Shown: piece after piece, positions 23,843 to 34,044 of the stretch
How the letters are laid out: every line of letters starts with the position of its first letter
Numbering within the stretch: position 1 is the first letter of the stretch
Assembly: GCA_002917075.1 (NCBI GenBank)
Contig: NTMA01000004.1
Location: 558,001-622,000 of the forward strand
Direction: 5' to 3'
Length of the DNA: 64,000 nt
Source: Hawksworthiomyces lignivorus
Lineage: Eukaryota > Ascomycota > Sordariomycetes > Ophiostomatales > Ophiostomataceae
The notes under the pieces: model-generated
Databases searched by the model: none
Told to the model about the DNA's origin: nothing
The model's input: only the letters and a program-made list of their open reading frames with translations
Made by a program: the position numbers and the translations under genes

Positions 23843-26800
23843 ATGGCTGTCTCGGCCCTCATTCTGGCTGGAGCGGCTGCCATTTGCGCCAAACCACTGC
23901 ATACGGCTAGCGCCGGCTCATCTGCCGAAGCTACCACCACATCTTACCGGCCCATCTTTACGGTGCCGGCCTCTGCAGATGTTGGCCAAAATGTTCTACC
24001 GTGGATTCAGGATCCAGAGGCCGTTGACCCACAGACAGTGTGCCCGGGGTATACGGCCTCCGGCGTAACTGCTGCAAAAAATGGGGGTGGCTTTACAGCC
24101 TATCTTGACCTGGCCGGCCCAGCTTGCAACGTCTACGGTAACGATATTGCCAATCTAGTGCTCACCGTTGAGCAACAGAGTGCAGATCGCCTCCACGTTG
24201 AGATCGCGCCGCGGTATCTGGGACCGGGGAATGCCTCCTGGTTTGAGCTGCCAGAAGTGCTCGTCCCGAAGCCGGCGTCTGAATCTGCAGGAGGCGTCGT
24301 GACTGCCTCAGACCTCACTCTCACATGGTCTAATTCGCCCACATTCGGTTTCAATGTCACTCGCAATGCCACAGGTGACCTGCTCTTTTCCACAGATGGA
24401 GCGAAGCTGGTGTTTGAAGACCAATTTATTGAATTTGTTTCTCCACTTCCCGAGAACTACAATCTGTACGGCCTCGGCGAAGTCATCCACGGATTTCGTC
24501 TCGGCAATAATTTGACTCGAACCCTGTTTGCCGCCGATGCTGGTGATCCGATTGACGGTAACATCTACGGTAGCCACCCGTTCTACCTGGACACGCGGTA
24601 CTTTGACTCTGCTACCGGCCAATACGTGGCCAATGCTACTGCAGATGCTGCCAACGACACTTCTGCATCGGAGCAGTATAAATCTTACACACATGGTGTC
24701 TTTCTGCGCAATGCACACCCGCAAGAGGTGCTCTTGCGCCCGTCCGGCATCACCTGGCGCACACTAGGTGGCAGCATCGACCTTTACTTCTATGCGGGGC
24801 CTTCCGCTGTAGGTGTCCTGCAGACCTACCAGAAGACCACTGTCGGCCTGCCCGCCATGCAGCAGTATTTTGCTTTTGGCTTCCACCAGTGCCGCTGGGG
24901 GTACTCAAACTGGACTGTCTTGCAGGACGTTGTCAACAACTTCAAGCAGGCCAATATCCCACTTGAGACAATCTGGAGTATGTCCACTCTTAGTTCTATT
25001 GCTTCTGATTCATGCCTATTTTCTGACAGCAGTCTCTCTCATAGCCGATATCGACTACATGAACCAGTATCGCGACTTTGACAATGACCAGCGCCGCTTT
25101 GGTTATGAGGAAGGCGCTTTATTTCTCAGTGCACTCCATGCTAACGAGCAGCACTACGTTCCAATTGTTGATTCGGCTGTTTATGTGCCCAATCCCGAGA
25201 ACGCCAGCGATGCCTATCCGCCGTACAACCGCGGCGTGGAAGCCAATGCCTTTATGCTGAACCCAGACGGCTCCTTGTACATTGGCGAAGTCTGGCCAGG
25301 TTACACCGGTGAGCTTCCCTGGGTTGACCGGTGCTTTCATTGACTTCTGCTAACATAAGCAGTATTTCCTGATTGGATTGGTGCTGTGCTCAACGGCACC
25401 GGTGCGTTCGACTGGTGGGCCGACGAACTCACTTCTTGGCATAAGAATGTCTCGTTCGATGGCATCTGGATTGATATGTCTGAGGTTTCGTCTTTCTGTA
25501 TCGGCTCCTGCGGCAGCAACAACTTGACGCTTAACCCTGTTCACCCACCTTTTGGCCTGCCTGGTGAACCAGGGAGCGTTATCACGCAGTATCCAGAGGG
25601 CTTCAACGTGACCAACAGCACGGAAGCGGCATCTGCATCAGCTCTGGCCTCTTCTCAAGCGGCTGCCCAAGCGGCTGCGACGCCTGCTGGTACAACTTCC
25701 TCGTCAACCACATACCTCCGGACGAGCCCGACTCCAGGAGCTCGTAACATCAACTACCCACCATATGTCATTAACAACGTCCAGGGCGATTTGTCTGTGC
25801 ACGCTGTGAGCCCCAATGCCACGCACCATGGCGGCGCAGTGGAGTATGACACACACAACCTGTTTGGCCACCAGATACTTAACGCTACGCACAATGCACT
25901 GCTCTCTGTGTTTCCCGGAAAGCGGCCGTTCATCATTGGCCGTTCTACCTTTGCCGGCTCAGGCAAGTGGGCGGGCCATTGGGGCGGCGACAACACTAGC
26001 TTGTGGGCGTACATGGTGTTTTCCATCTCCCAAGCCTTGTCATTCTCTATCTTTGGCATTCCCATGTTCGGCGTTGATACTTGTGGCTTTAACGGCAACA
26101 GCGACATGGAGCTTTGTGCCCGCTGGATGCAGCTCTCAGCATTCTTCCCATTTTACCGCAACCACAACACGCTGAGCGCTAACTCGCAAGAGCCGTACGT
26201 CTGGGCGGAAGTGGCCGAAGCTTCGCGCACCGCCATGGCTATCCGCTACAGCCTGCTGCCCTATATGTACACGCTCTTTGCTGAGGCGCATACTACCGGC
26301 AGCACAGTCATGCGTGCCCTGGCCTGGGAGTTCCCCAACGAGCCGTGGCTGGCCAATGCAGACCACCAGTTCCTGCTTGGTCCCGCACTGCTGGTTACAC
26401 CGTGCTTGGAGCAGGGAGCTTCGACCGTCAACGGCGTATTCCCTGGTGGCGCAAGCAGCAACAGCACCCTCTGGTACGATTGGTACAACCAGACTGCCGT
26501 GGATAGCGCATGGCTCACGGCTGGCCGCAATGTTACGCTCGACGCTCCGCTCGGCCATATTCCGTTGTTCGTCCGCGGTGGTCATGTCTTGCCTATGCAG
26601 GAGCCAGGAATGACGACGGCCGCGTCCCGCCGCAACCCCTGGAACGTGCTGGTTGCCCTCGACAGCAAAGGTGCCGCTGCAGGGACGCTGTATCTGGATG
26701 ACGGCGAAAGCCAGCACCCGAACTCGACGCTGTTGGTTCAGCTGACAGCGGCCCAAGGGGCGCTCAAAGTCACGAGCAACGGCACCTATGCCAGCGACTC

Positions 26801-26990
26801 TAACCCGCTGGCCAATGTGACCGTCATGGGCGTGGCAAGCGCGCCGGCTGCCGTGACGTGGAATGGTAAGAGCATCAGCAGCTGCTACTGGACGTACAGC
26901 GCGGCGACGCAGCTGTTGCAGGTGACCAGCCTGCAGACCAGCACCGCCAAAGGCGTGTGGAACTCGGAGTGGACGCTGGCGTGGGAGTAG
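23843..26990 (+). CDS. Secreted GH31 alpha-glucosidase
   Basis: Exons 23843-24977, 25045-25308 and 25363-26990 give 1008 aa. The start is the ATG at 23843, giving a signal peptide MAVSALILAGAAAICA with cleavage nearby. It releases glucose from non-reducing ends of maltose-type and starch-derived sugars outside the cell. The catalytic nucleophile is Asp504 in DGIWIDMSE and the acid/base is Asp676 in GHWGGDN; TDIDYM is rebuilt across intron 1. A Ser/Ala/Thr-rich insert lies between the two catalytic parts, as in Aspergillus AgdC-type enzymes, and many N-glycosylation sequons are present. An AATAAA lies 70 nt after the stop. It is next to a hexose transporter gene, which fits uptake of the glucose it makes. 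Confidence 0.95.
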
Positions 26991-27059
26991 GAATAGCTGA
27001 AAACGGACCGTCAGTTTTGCTTTATTTGTATCACTTGGAGTTTGATCTCTAGTGAGTCT

Positions 27060-27065
27060 AATAAA
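27060..27065 (+). terminator. AATAAA poly(A) signal of the alpha-glucosidase gene
   Basis: A canonical AATAAA lies 70 nt downstream of the stop codon, followed by T-rich sequence at 27075-27088. This fits a 3'-end processing signal. Confidence 0.4.
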
Positions 27066-27358
27066 CCCACGCTTTATTCTTTTTTTTAGACGAGTGAACG
27101 ATCTTTCTTTCGGCTTCAATTTCAGCATAGGGAATGGATGGCTTTTCTGGCGGGGGGGCAATAGTGTGTTCTTGCGACTTAAGCTTTCATTCATAGACTC
27201 CAAATACTTCACAATGTTGATTTAACATGATAATTAAATTCGTTTCAATTCTTATCGCTCCTCTGCATTACTTTTCATGAGCATTGGGAAAAGGCAGCGT
27301 TTGGTCGCTGCCCATTGCTTCTGTTCCAAAACATGTTCGTGCTTGTCATAGCTCTTCT

Positions 27359-28752
27359 CTACAGCAGACCCTCTTGCCGCCGCAGCTCGTCCCGGAACGC
27401 GTTGCCAGTGCTGCCGGTGTTGTTGGAAGCGGCACCGCGGTTGGCCGTCCGCGGCCGGTGGAAGTCCGAGAAGCGGTCCTCGGTCGGGGTCCCCGCCAGG
27501 CTGCCGAGGGCGTCGCTGTCACGGCGCGGGCGGTCCGGCGGCGACATGGAGCCCCAGTGGTCGCCGGACAGCGAGAGGGAGGGCGCCTCCTTGTTGGTGG
27601 AGCCGTACGGGCTGTCGGCGTAGTCGTTGTAGTCGGCGCGGCCGGGGCCGCTGTCGACGCCGCTGCGGTCGCCGCCGTGGGCGGCGGAGGCATCGCGCTT
27701 CTGCAGGCGGATGGCGTCTGCGCTGTCAAGGTTGACGGCGCCGACGCGCTGGCGGCGGGACTTGCGGACGCCGTAGCCGCTGGAGCCGCCGAGCTTGCCG
27801 AAGCGGGAGCGGCTCATGACGTTGCCGAGGCCGATGCGGCGGGTGTGGCGGTTCCACAGGCAGGTGCAGAGCAGCATGAAGGCGACGAAGCCCAGGGCGC
27901 AGGGCAGGCCGATGTAGAGGGCGAGACCCGAGGGGGCCTTGGTGGGGGGCTGCTGGTACGGGGCGGGCTTGGCGACGGTGACAATGGGCCCGTGGATGTG
28001 GCGGCTGGTGCTGTTGACGCCGCCGGGGCCGGACAGGTAGGTCATCGAGATGCTGATGTTGACGCCCTTGGAGAAGATGCCGCCCAGCAGCGACGAGTCG
28101 ACGGTCCAGGCGTAGAAGGACCAGGCGGCCGAGATGGTGCCCGACGAGAAGGCCTGCGTGGTGATGTCGCCCGAGGTCTCGTTGAAGAGGTTGCCGGTGA
28201 TGATGACGGTGGTGTTGGGGGTGGCCGCGAAGAAGTGCGGGTCCCAGGTGACTGCGCCGAGCGCGTGAGCAGACAAGACAGGGAAAGAGAAGAAGAGAAG
28301 ACATGGCCTTATGGGGGGATAGCTGGAGAAGGGGAAGAGCTCTCTCTCTTACTATAGTACGTGTTGCCCGGGTTCAGGGTGCTGCGGTCCGACGGCGCGC
28401 AGAAGGGCGCCAGGTCACCGTCTGTGTTGCTGCAGACGGGGAACGCGCCGGCACCGTTGGTAGCGGTGGCCTCGGGCTGCGCGGTTGTCGTCGCCGTGGT
28501 GGTGAGGGGGGTGGTCGTTGGCGCCGCCGAGATGACGGTGGGCACGCCGTCGACCGTGGTCAGAACGGGCGTCACGGTATGGGGCACGCCGTCCGTGCCG
28601 ACAGCGACCCAGGGATCGGTGGGAGGGAGAGAGGTGGTGGTGTCCTCCGGTGCAGGCACGGGCACGGGCGCAGGCGAGGCAGACACCATCGACGTGACGG
28701 CCGCGGCCAGCAAGAGCGCCAGCAGGCTGTTCTTCGGGGAAGACGCGTGCAT
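27359..28752 (-). CDS. Psg1-like single-pass membrane protein
   Basis: Exons 28353-28752 and 27359-28251 give 430 aa. The start at 28752 gives a signal peptide (LLALLLAAAVTSMVSA). A Pro/Thr-rich lumenal stretch follows, then a domain with PWVAVGTDG, PFCAPSDR and, rebuilt over the intron, NTYYITWDPHFF. One membrane segment (LYIGLPCALGFVAFMLLCTC) precedes a basic cytosolic tail of about 170 residues rich in Ser, Arg and Gly. The PWV...DG, PFC.P and Y(V/I)TW pattern with a C-terminal membrane span resembles yeast Psg1, which stabilises the proton pump Pma1 in the Golgi. That link is from memory of the family, and the cytosolic tail here is longer. It is convergent with the alpha-glucosidase gene. 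Confidence 0.82.
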
Positions 28753-29592
28753 GATGGCGAGAACGAGCGAATCTGCGAGACTGGTGTAACAGAAGACCAG
28801 AAAAAAAAGACAACCGGGCGTGTATATAAAAAGGAACGTAAAAAGGCGCGACGTGTTCTCAGTAGCGAGCGTGAATGTTTCTCTCTTCAACGATTGACAG
28901 AAATAACGAAAGATACGAGAGAGAGAGAAACAAAAAGAGCGTGACTGGGAATCAATTGACTCTCAGCAAAAACATCGACACCGTGAAAAATGAATGACAG
29001 TGGAAAAAGCAAAGACAACGCTACGGAGCAGAAGGGAGAGACAAGGCAGAGGACGGAAAGAAAGGGAGCGAGGCTTTAATTCCTCACTAACACGAGCTCC
29101 CTTTTAAATTACCCCTGATTTTAACTCTAAAATTTCTGCAGCATATCACAAGAGAGAGCTTGGGGAAGACCCACAGAAGCAGAAGATTGGGGGATCCATA
29201 ATAATACGACGAGGCAGATAAATGTGGCTGCTCGCCCTGATGTTCTTGCCGAGCTCTCCCTGGGCTAGGCCTGTGAACGCATAACATGCGCAAATTACAG
29301 CAGCAGACGCGCACCGACCAAGTTCGCGATCTGCGAGCCGTTTTACTCTGTACTGGGGTTTTTGACAGAAAGAGCCGCGTATGGTTTAGACGAAGATAAG
29401 GAAATATGAAAGCTTTAGTTTTAGCTATCGAGTGCGGTTCGACTCGGAAGCACTATGGAACGCCTCGATCTATGTTGTTATATGTACAGAAACGAGAAAA
29501 GAAAAACCCAAATACAAAAACCCATTCTTTTTTATTTTATCTTCGTCTCCGTCCTGAAATGCTTTTTGTGCAAGAGAGAAGGGAGGCGGCAC
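28753..29592. other. Intergenic, Psg1-like promoter and NAT10 3' flank
   Basis: The stretch holds purine-rich sequence near 28915-29060 (the complement is pyrimidine-rich, as expected for the promoter of the minus-strand Psg1-like gene) and AT-rich flank of the NAT10 homologue. No other gene was seen. Confidence 0.45.
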
Positions 29593-32500
29593 TTAGTGCT
29601 GCCGCCGCTTCTTCTTCTTCTTCTTGTCGTCACCGCCATACGCCTCCTCGTAGACCTCGGCCACGGTGGTGTCGCCCGGTTTCCGCTTGGCGGCCTTGCT
29701 GCTTTTGATGCTCACGGTGGTGGCGGAGGCGCCGCTGCCTGAGGCGGCGGCGGCGGCCACCTGGCGCTCGGCCTCGGCCCAGCCGGGCGCGTCGCCCTCC
29801 TCGACTTCGTACTGGTCCAGCGGCAGCGCGTTGATGAGCTCGCGCTGCTTGCGCCGGCGCTCGCGGCGGTCGTCGTCGCTGTCGTTGACGTCGTCATCGT
29901 CTTCGTCGTCCTCATCTGCTGCCGCTGCCGGCTCTGCGGCGTTCCCGTCGTCGCCCCGCGTCAGCTCCTCGTGCACCGACACGCCGAGCGGCCGGAAGCG
30001 GCGGTCGACGACCTCGTCGTCGTGCACGCCGCTGGCGTCAGCCAGAGACACGCCCCGCGCAGCAGCACGGGGCAGGCGGGCGTCGACGGCGGCCGCGACG
30101 AGGGCGGCAAAGTGGCGGGTGACCTTGCGCAGGACCTTGATGAACATGGCCAGCAGCTGCGACACGGGCAGCGACAGCTCGGCGGCCACCTGCTCCATGT
30201 CCTTGCGCTGGTGGCCGATGGCCAGCAGGATGCTCTGCTGGACGCCGGTCAGCTCGACGCCGCCGCCGCTGCTGCTGCTGCTGCTAGCCGCGCCGGAGCC
30301 GTCGCCGTTGGCGGCCGCGGCCGCGGCCGCCGCCGCCGCGGCGGTGGCCGGCGACCCTGCCAGCTTCCCCGTAAAGTACAGCTGGGCCACGGTGGGCACC
30401 AGGTCGAGGATCAGGTGGTAGTCGAGCATGTTGTTGGCGTAGGACTCGAGGCGCTTGAGGTCGAAGGGGGTCAGCAGGGCGTCCAGCTCGGCGCTCGTCA
30501 GCGGGCGCGGCCGGGCGGCGGACGAGACGGCTGTCTGGCTCGCCTCCTCCTCGCCGTCTTCCTCGTCCTCTTCCTTGGCAGCGAACCGCGCCGCGCCCGA
30601 CCTCGCCGCCTCGCTGATGCTGAGCGCCAGGATGGCGGCAAAGTCGCGGAACTGGTACGACAGCAGCGACAGGAAGCGGCGGTGGAAGTCGCGCGAGAAG
30701 GCGCCGAGCCAGCTGGCGTCGGGACCCGCACCGGCACTCGAGCTATCGACCAGCGGCCGCAGCATCACGCACGTGTGCTCGCCGGTCAGGTCGTTGGCCG
30801 TCTGGCGCAGGTAGACGGGGGCGAAGGCGGCGCGCTTCCAGAAGCGCAGCAGCTCCGGGGTGAGGCCGTAGCTGACGCCGACGTAGTCGAGGGCGGGCGG
30901 GCGGCGCTCGGCAAGGTGGGCAAACAGCGGCGGCATGCTGGCAAAGTCGCGCACCTTGATGTCGTCGTCGAGCAGGCTGGCGCGGGCCAGCTCGGCGTCG
31001 GACAGGACGCGCACGATGCCGGAGGCGGGGGCGTCCACATCCATGGCCGCGTCTCCGTCTTCGGCCAGGCTCGTGAACCGGCCGCCGTAGTAGTCGCACA
31101 GCAGCTGCAGCGCGCGCGAGCCGTAGCCGTTGTGGATGTAGTCCGGGTGGACGGCGATGCGGACGACGCGGGCGCCCGACAGGGCGGCGAAGCCGTCGTC
31201 CTGGAACTGCTGGCTGACCAGCCAGGGGATTAGGTCGCCGGCGGGGCGGGTGCCGCGGCTGAGGGCGCGCAGCACGCTGTCGCGGCCGATGCGGCCCTCG
31301 AGGGCGACCTGGACGACGCACAGCGGCTCGGGCAGCTGGCGGCTGTCGGCGGCGCCGGGGGCCACCAGCACGAACAGCTCGTGGGCGGGCGCGTCGCTCA
31401 TCAGCTGCAGGTCGTCGGGCGTGTTCTTGTAGTGGCTGGCCACGTACAGCGCCACCATCTGCTGCAGCAGCCGCTCCGACACCGGGTGGTACGAGAAGAG
31501 CGTGTCGCGGTTGACGTGCAGCAGCTCGCACGCCTTGGGGTCCGGCGTCGTCCGCCCCGCCCGCGGCACCGCCGCGTCCAGGCACAGCACGCCGTTGAGC
31601 CACTTCTCCACGGCGTCGCCCGGCGCGTACCGGATCGGCTCCGACAGCGTGATCTCCCGCAGCGTGCGCGACCCGCTGCCCGCAAAGTCCAGCGCGTCCT
31701 GCCCCTTGGCGGCGCGGCCCGTAGAGCGGTCGGCCACCGCGGTGGCCTTGTCGCCGCTCTGGGAGATATGGGCGGCGGTGACGCCGCGGCGCGACTGCTC
31801 GCGCAGCTGCTTGACCAGCTTGAGCGACAGCGACCGGCCCGTGCCCTCGTAGCCGTTGATGGTGGACGCCATGAACACCAGGTAGGGCCCCATGAGCTTC
31901 TTGACCAGCGGCAGCGGGATGGCGGCGGCCTCGTCGATGACCAGCAGCTCGGCCTGGCCCAGCACGTGGGCGTCCTGCGGGCGGATGTACTGGATCGTCT
32001 GGCGGTGGTTGCGGTGGATGTTGACGCGCACCACCGGCTTGTTGGCCAGGTCCGGGTTCGTCGACTGGATGATGGTGTAGTCGACGTGGTCCAGGTAGCC
32101 CAGCGCGTCGAAGCCCCGGAACACAAAGTCGAACAGCGTCTTGAGGTTCTCGGGCGACGGCGACGTGATAAAGATGTTGGCGTAGCCGTGCGCCACCGCC
32201 GCCGCCACCGCCATGCCCATGGCCGCCGACTTGCCGCGGCCGCGCGCCGCCGTCAGCGCCACCGTGCCGTGCAGCGTCTTCTCCGCGATGGCGTCCACAA
32301 ACGTCAGCAGCGCCTGCGCCTGGTCCAGCGTCCGCGCCAGCGGCATCAGCGTGCCCACGGGCGGCGTGTCGCGCAGCGACTCCACCAGCGCGTCGAGCTG
32401 CTTCTGGTTGGCCGACTTGCCCGCCGCGCCGCTCTCGTCGTCCTCCGCGTCCTCGTCGGGCGGCGGCAGCGCCTTGACGCCCTTGCCGCCGGAGATGGGC

Positions 32501-33129
32501 AGCACGTTGAGCTCGTCGTCGATGACCAGGCAGGCCTCGCAGCTGCCCAGCGACAGGATGAATCGCTCGTTGAAGCGGGGTACGACGTCGCCGTGGGCCT
32601 CAGTGCGGTAGCGGGCGTGTACGTCCATGGACATGGTGTACAGCTGCTTGAGGCTCTGCATGCCCTTGAGCAGCAGCACCACCAGGCCGCCGCCCTCGAC
32701 CGTCTCGATGGTGCGGGCCAGGATGTTGGGCGTCAGCGCCTCAAAGTCCTGCAGGATGCACATGCCGTAGGTGTTGCCCAAGATTTTGTCTGTCTCCTTG
32801 TAGTAGACGTAGCGGATGTTGTGCAGCGACACGAAGAGCTCAAAGGGGTCGTTGGCGTTCGGCTCGCGGATCCCTCTCTTGATCTCCTTCTTGATCTTGT
32901 TCTCGCGCTTCTTCCGGTGGCTCGTGAAGCCCAGCAGCTTGTTCTTGTATGCCCACAGCACCGACTTGTTCTTCTGTGCGCCGACGTCCATGTTGGCCAT
33001 GATGTAGTGCAGGTTCACGATGACGCTCTTGGCATTGTCGCCCACGACGACGAAGAAGCTGCGCTTCTTCGTCTGCACGCCATTGCGGATCAGCGTCGGG
33101 ATGCGGGCGTCGACTGACTTGCGAGACAT
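29593..33129 (-). CDS. KRE33: RNA cytidine acetyltransferase NAT10/Kre33
   Basis: Single exon of 1178 aa; the start is the ATG at 33129 (MSRKSVDARIPTLIRNG, the family N-terminus). The enzyme makes N4-acetylcytidine in 18S rRNA, and with an adaptor in tRNA-Ser/Leu, using ATP and acetyl-CoA in the nucleolus. It is needed for 40S assembly. Domains in order: N-terminal DUF1726-type domain, RecD-like helicase with Walker A AARGRGKSA (Lys300), GNAT acetyltransferase with the acetyl-CoA loop HNGYGS near residue 668, a tRNA-binding-like part, and a Lys-rich tail KKKKKKRRQH for nucleolar retention. The gene is very GC-rich at third positions, far more than RAD3, so long false frames appear on the opposite strand. 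Low-complexity Ala and Ser runs lie near residues 930-960. Confidence 0.97.
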   Translation of the reverse strand: MSRKSVDARIPTLIRNGVQTKKRSFFVVVGDNAKSVIVNLHYIMANMDVGAQKNKSVLWAYKNKLLGFTSHRKKRENKIKKEIKRGIREPNANDPFELFVSLHNIRYVYYKETDKILGNTYGMCILQDFEALTPNILARTIETVEGGGLVVLLLKGMQSLKQLYTMSMDVHARYRTEAHGDVVPRFNERFILSLGSCEACLVIDDELNVLPISGGKGVKALPPPDEDAEDDESGAAGKSANQKQLDALVESLRDTPPVGTLMPLARTLDQAQALLTFVDAIAEKTLHGTVALTAARGRGKSAAMGMAVAAAVAHGYANIFITSPSPENLKTLFDFVFRGFDALGYLDHVDYTIIQSTNPDLANKPVVRVNIHRNHRQTIQYIRPQDAHVLGQAELLVIDEAAAIPLPLVKKLMGPYLVFMASTINGYEGTGRSLSLKLVKQLREQSRRGVTAAHISQSGDKATAVADRSTGRAAKGQDALDFAGSGSRTLREITLSEPIRYAPGDAVEKWLNGVLCLDAAVPRAGRTTPDPKACELLHVNRDTLFSYHPVSERLLQQMVALYVASHYKNTPDDLQLMSDAPAHELFVLVAPGAADSRQLPEPLCVVQVALEGRIGRDSVLRALSRGTRPAGDLIPWLVSQQFQDDGFAALSGARVVRIAVHPDYIHNGYGSRALQLLCDYYGGRFTSLAEDGDAAMDVDAPASGIVRVLSDAELARASLLDDDIKVRDFASMPPLFAHLAERRPPALDYVGVSYGLTPELLRFWKRAAFAPVYLRQTANDLTGEHTCVMLRPLVDSSSAGAGPDASWLGAFSRDFHRRFLSLLSYQFRDFAAILALSISEAARSGAARFAAKEEDEEDGEEEASQTAVSSAARPRPLTSAELDALLTPFDLKRLESYANNMLDYHLILDLVPTVAQLYFTGKLAGSPATAAAAAAAAAAANGDGSGAASSSSSSGGGVELTGVQQSILLAIGHQRKDMEQVAAELSLPVSQLLAMFIKVLRKVTRHFAALVAAAVDARLPRAAARGVSLADASGVHDDEVVDRRFRPLGVSVHEELTRGDDGNAAEPAAAADEDDEDDDDVNDSDDDRRERRRKQRELINALPLDQYEVEEGDAPGWAEAERQVAAAAASGSGASATTVSIKSSKAAKRKPGDTTVAEVYEEAYGGDDKKKKKKRRQH

Positions 33130-34044
33130 GTTTGGAAACTGGCACTGCAAGACAGACTAGAGGTGTCAGGGAGTGCCCTATTCCAAAAATGTTGTCGTTC
33201 TTCCTCGAGAACAATGGAAGTGATGTTCATAGAAGGCCTTTTTCTTTTTTTTTTCTTTTTTTTTTTTTCTGCCTTACAAAATTTTGGCGGAGAAGCTTTT
33301 CTGCCGGGCGGTGAAAGGCGGTCAAAAACTCTTACAGCGCTAGGCGGAAATATAGCAGTGGGGCATGCGCTTTCTACGGCAATACCCCTGTAGCACAGGG
33401 AGAACAGGAACAAATTCACCAGAAGAGCTACGCTGAACGCCCCGTGAGTAGCAGAAGAACAGCTGCTGCCCACTGGACTCTGTAGTAGAATGCAAACCAT
33501 TTTATTTTCTGTTTCTGGCCTAGCATGGCATATGAACCCAAGGCCCCTCCACTTCTGTAGAAATGTATGTATTCTGTAAATGTCCCCTTGTATCACGTCT
33601 TGAATGATTATGATGAGAGGCTGTCATGCAGAGCGTTAGAAGAAAACCAGCGAGAATTACCATGCAAGAAGAACGAATTCATAGACGTCGAACGCAGCAC
33701 CGAAAAAAAAAACACACGAGACTGGCAGGAAAACAGACACACGGAGGAACGAAGCAAAAGACGAAGAGGCAAAATATATGAATCTTTCTAAGAGGAGTAC
33801 TTGTACAGATAGGAGATGGAAGGTTGTGGGTGAGAGATATCGACTAGTAGGGATCTCGTTTGAGGCTCCAGCAAGAGCAGGTAAAAAAGTAAAAAGAGCA
33901 CGTCAGATGAAAGTGAAATCGCGTTGAGCCGAAGCAGCAGTCTTTGGGCCAAACTTCAGAACCAGAAGGAGGGCGAAAGTGTGCGGAAACCGCGCGCTAG
34001 AAGGGCTCTTTGGTCTGTCTGTCAGGATTCGCCTCTTTTTTTTT
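33130..34044. other. Intergenic, no gene seen
   Basis: This holds the NAT10 homologue's promoter, with a T-rich block at 33238-33269, and the 3' flank of the mS38 gene. No conserved ORF or RNA gene was recognised. Confidence 0.45.

Noticed and set aside
27284..28357. Open frame of 357 codons on the plus strand; similar ones at 33979-35091, 53175-54047 and 58464-59396
   Set aside because: They mirror the Psg1-like, mS38, beta-MPP and epimerase-type genes on the minus strand, which have family motifs and consistent splicing.
29436..29445. GGTTCGACTC, a B-box-like word
   Set aside because: Flanking bases do not form a T-arm stem and no other tRNA arm is present.
31381..33117. Open frame of 578 codons on the plus strand, with another of 420 codons at 29971-31233
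   Set aside because: Both lie wholly antisense to the NAT10/Kre33 gene. Its GC-rich third positions remove stops on the other strand; composition is Arg/Val/Gln/His-rich and shows no family.
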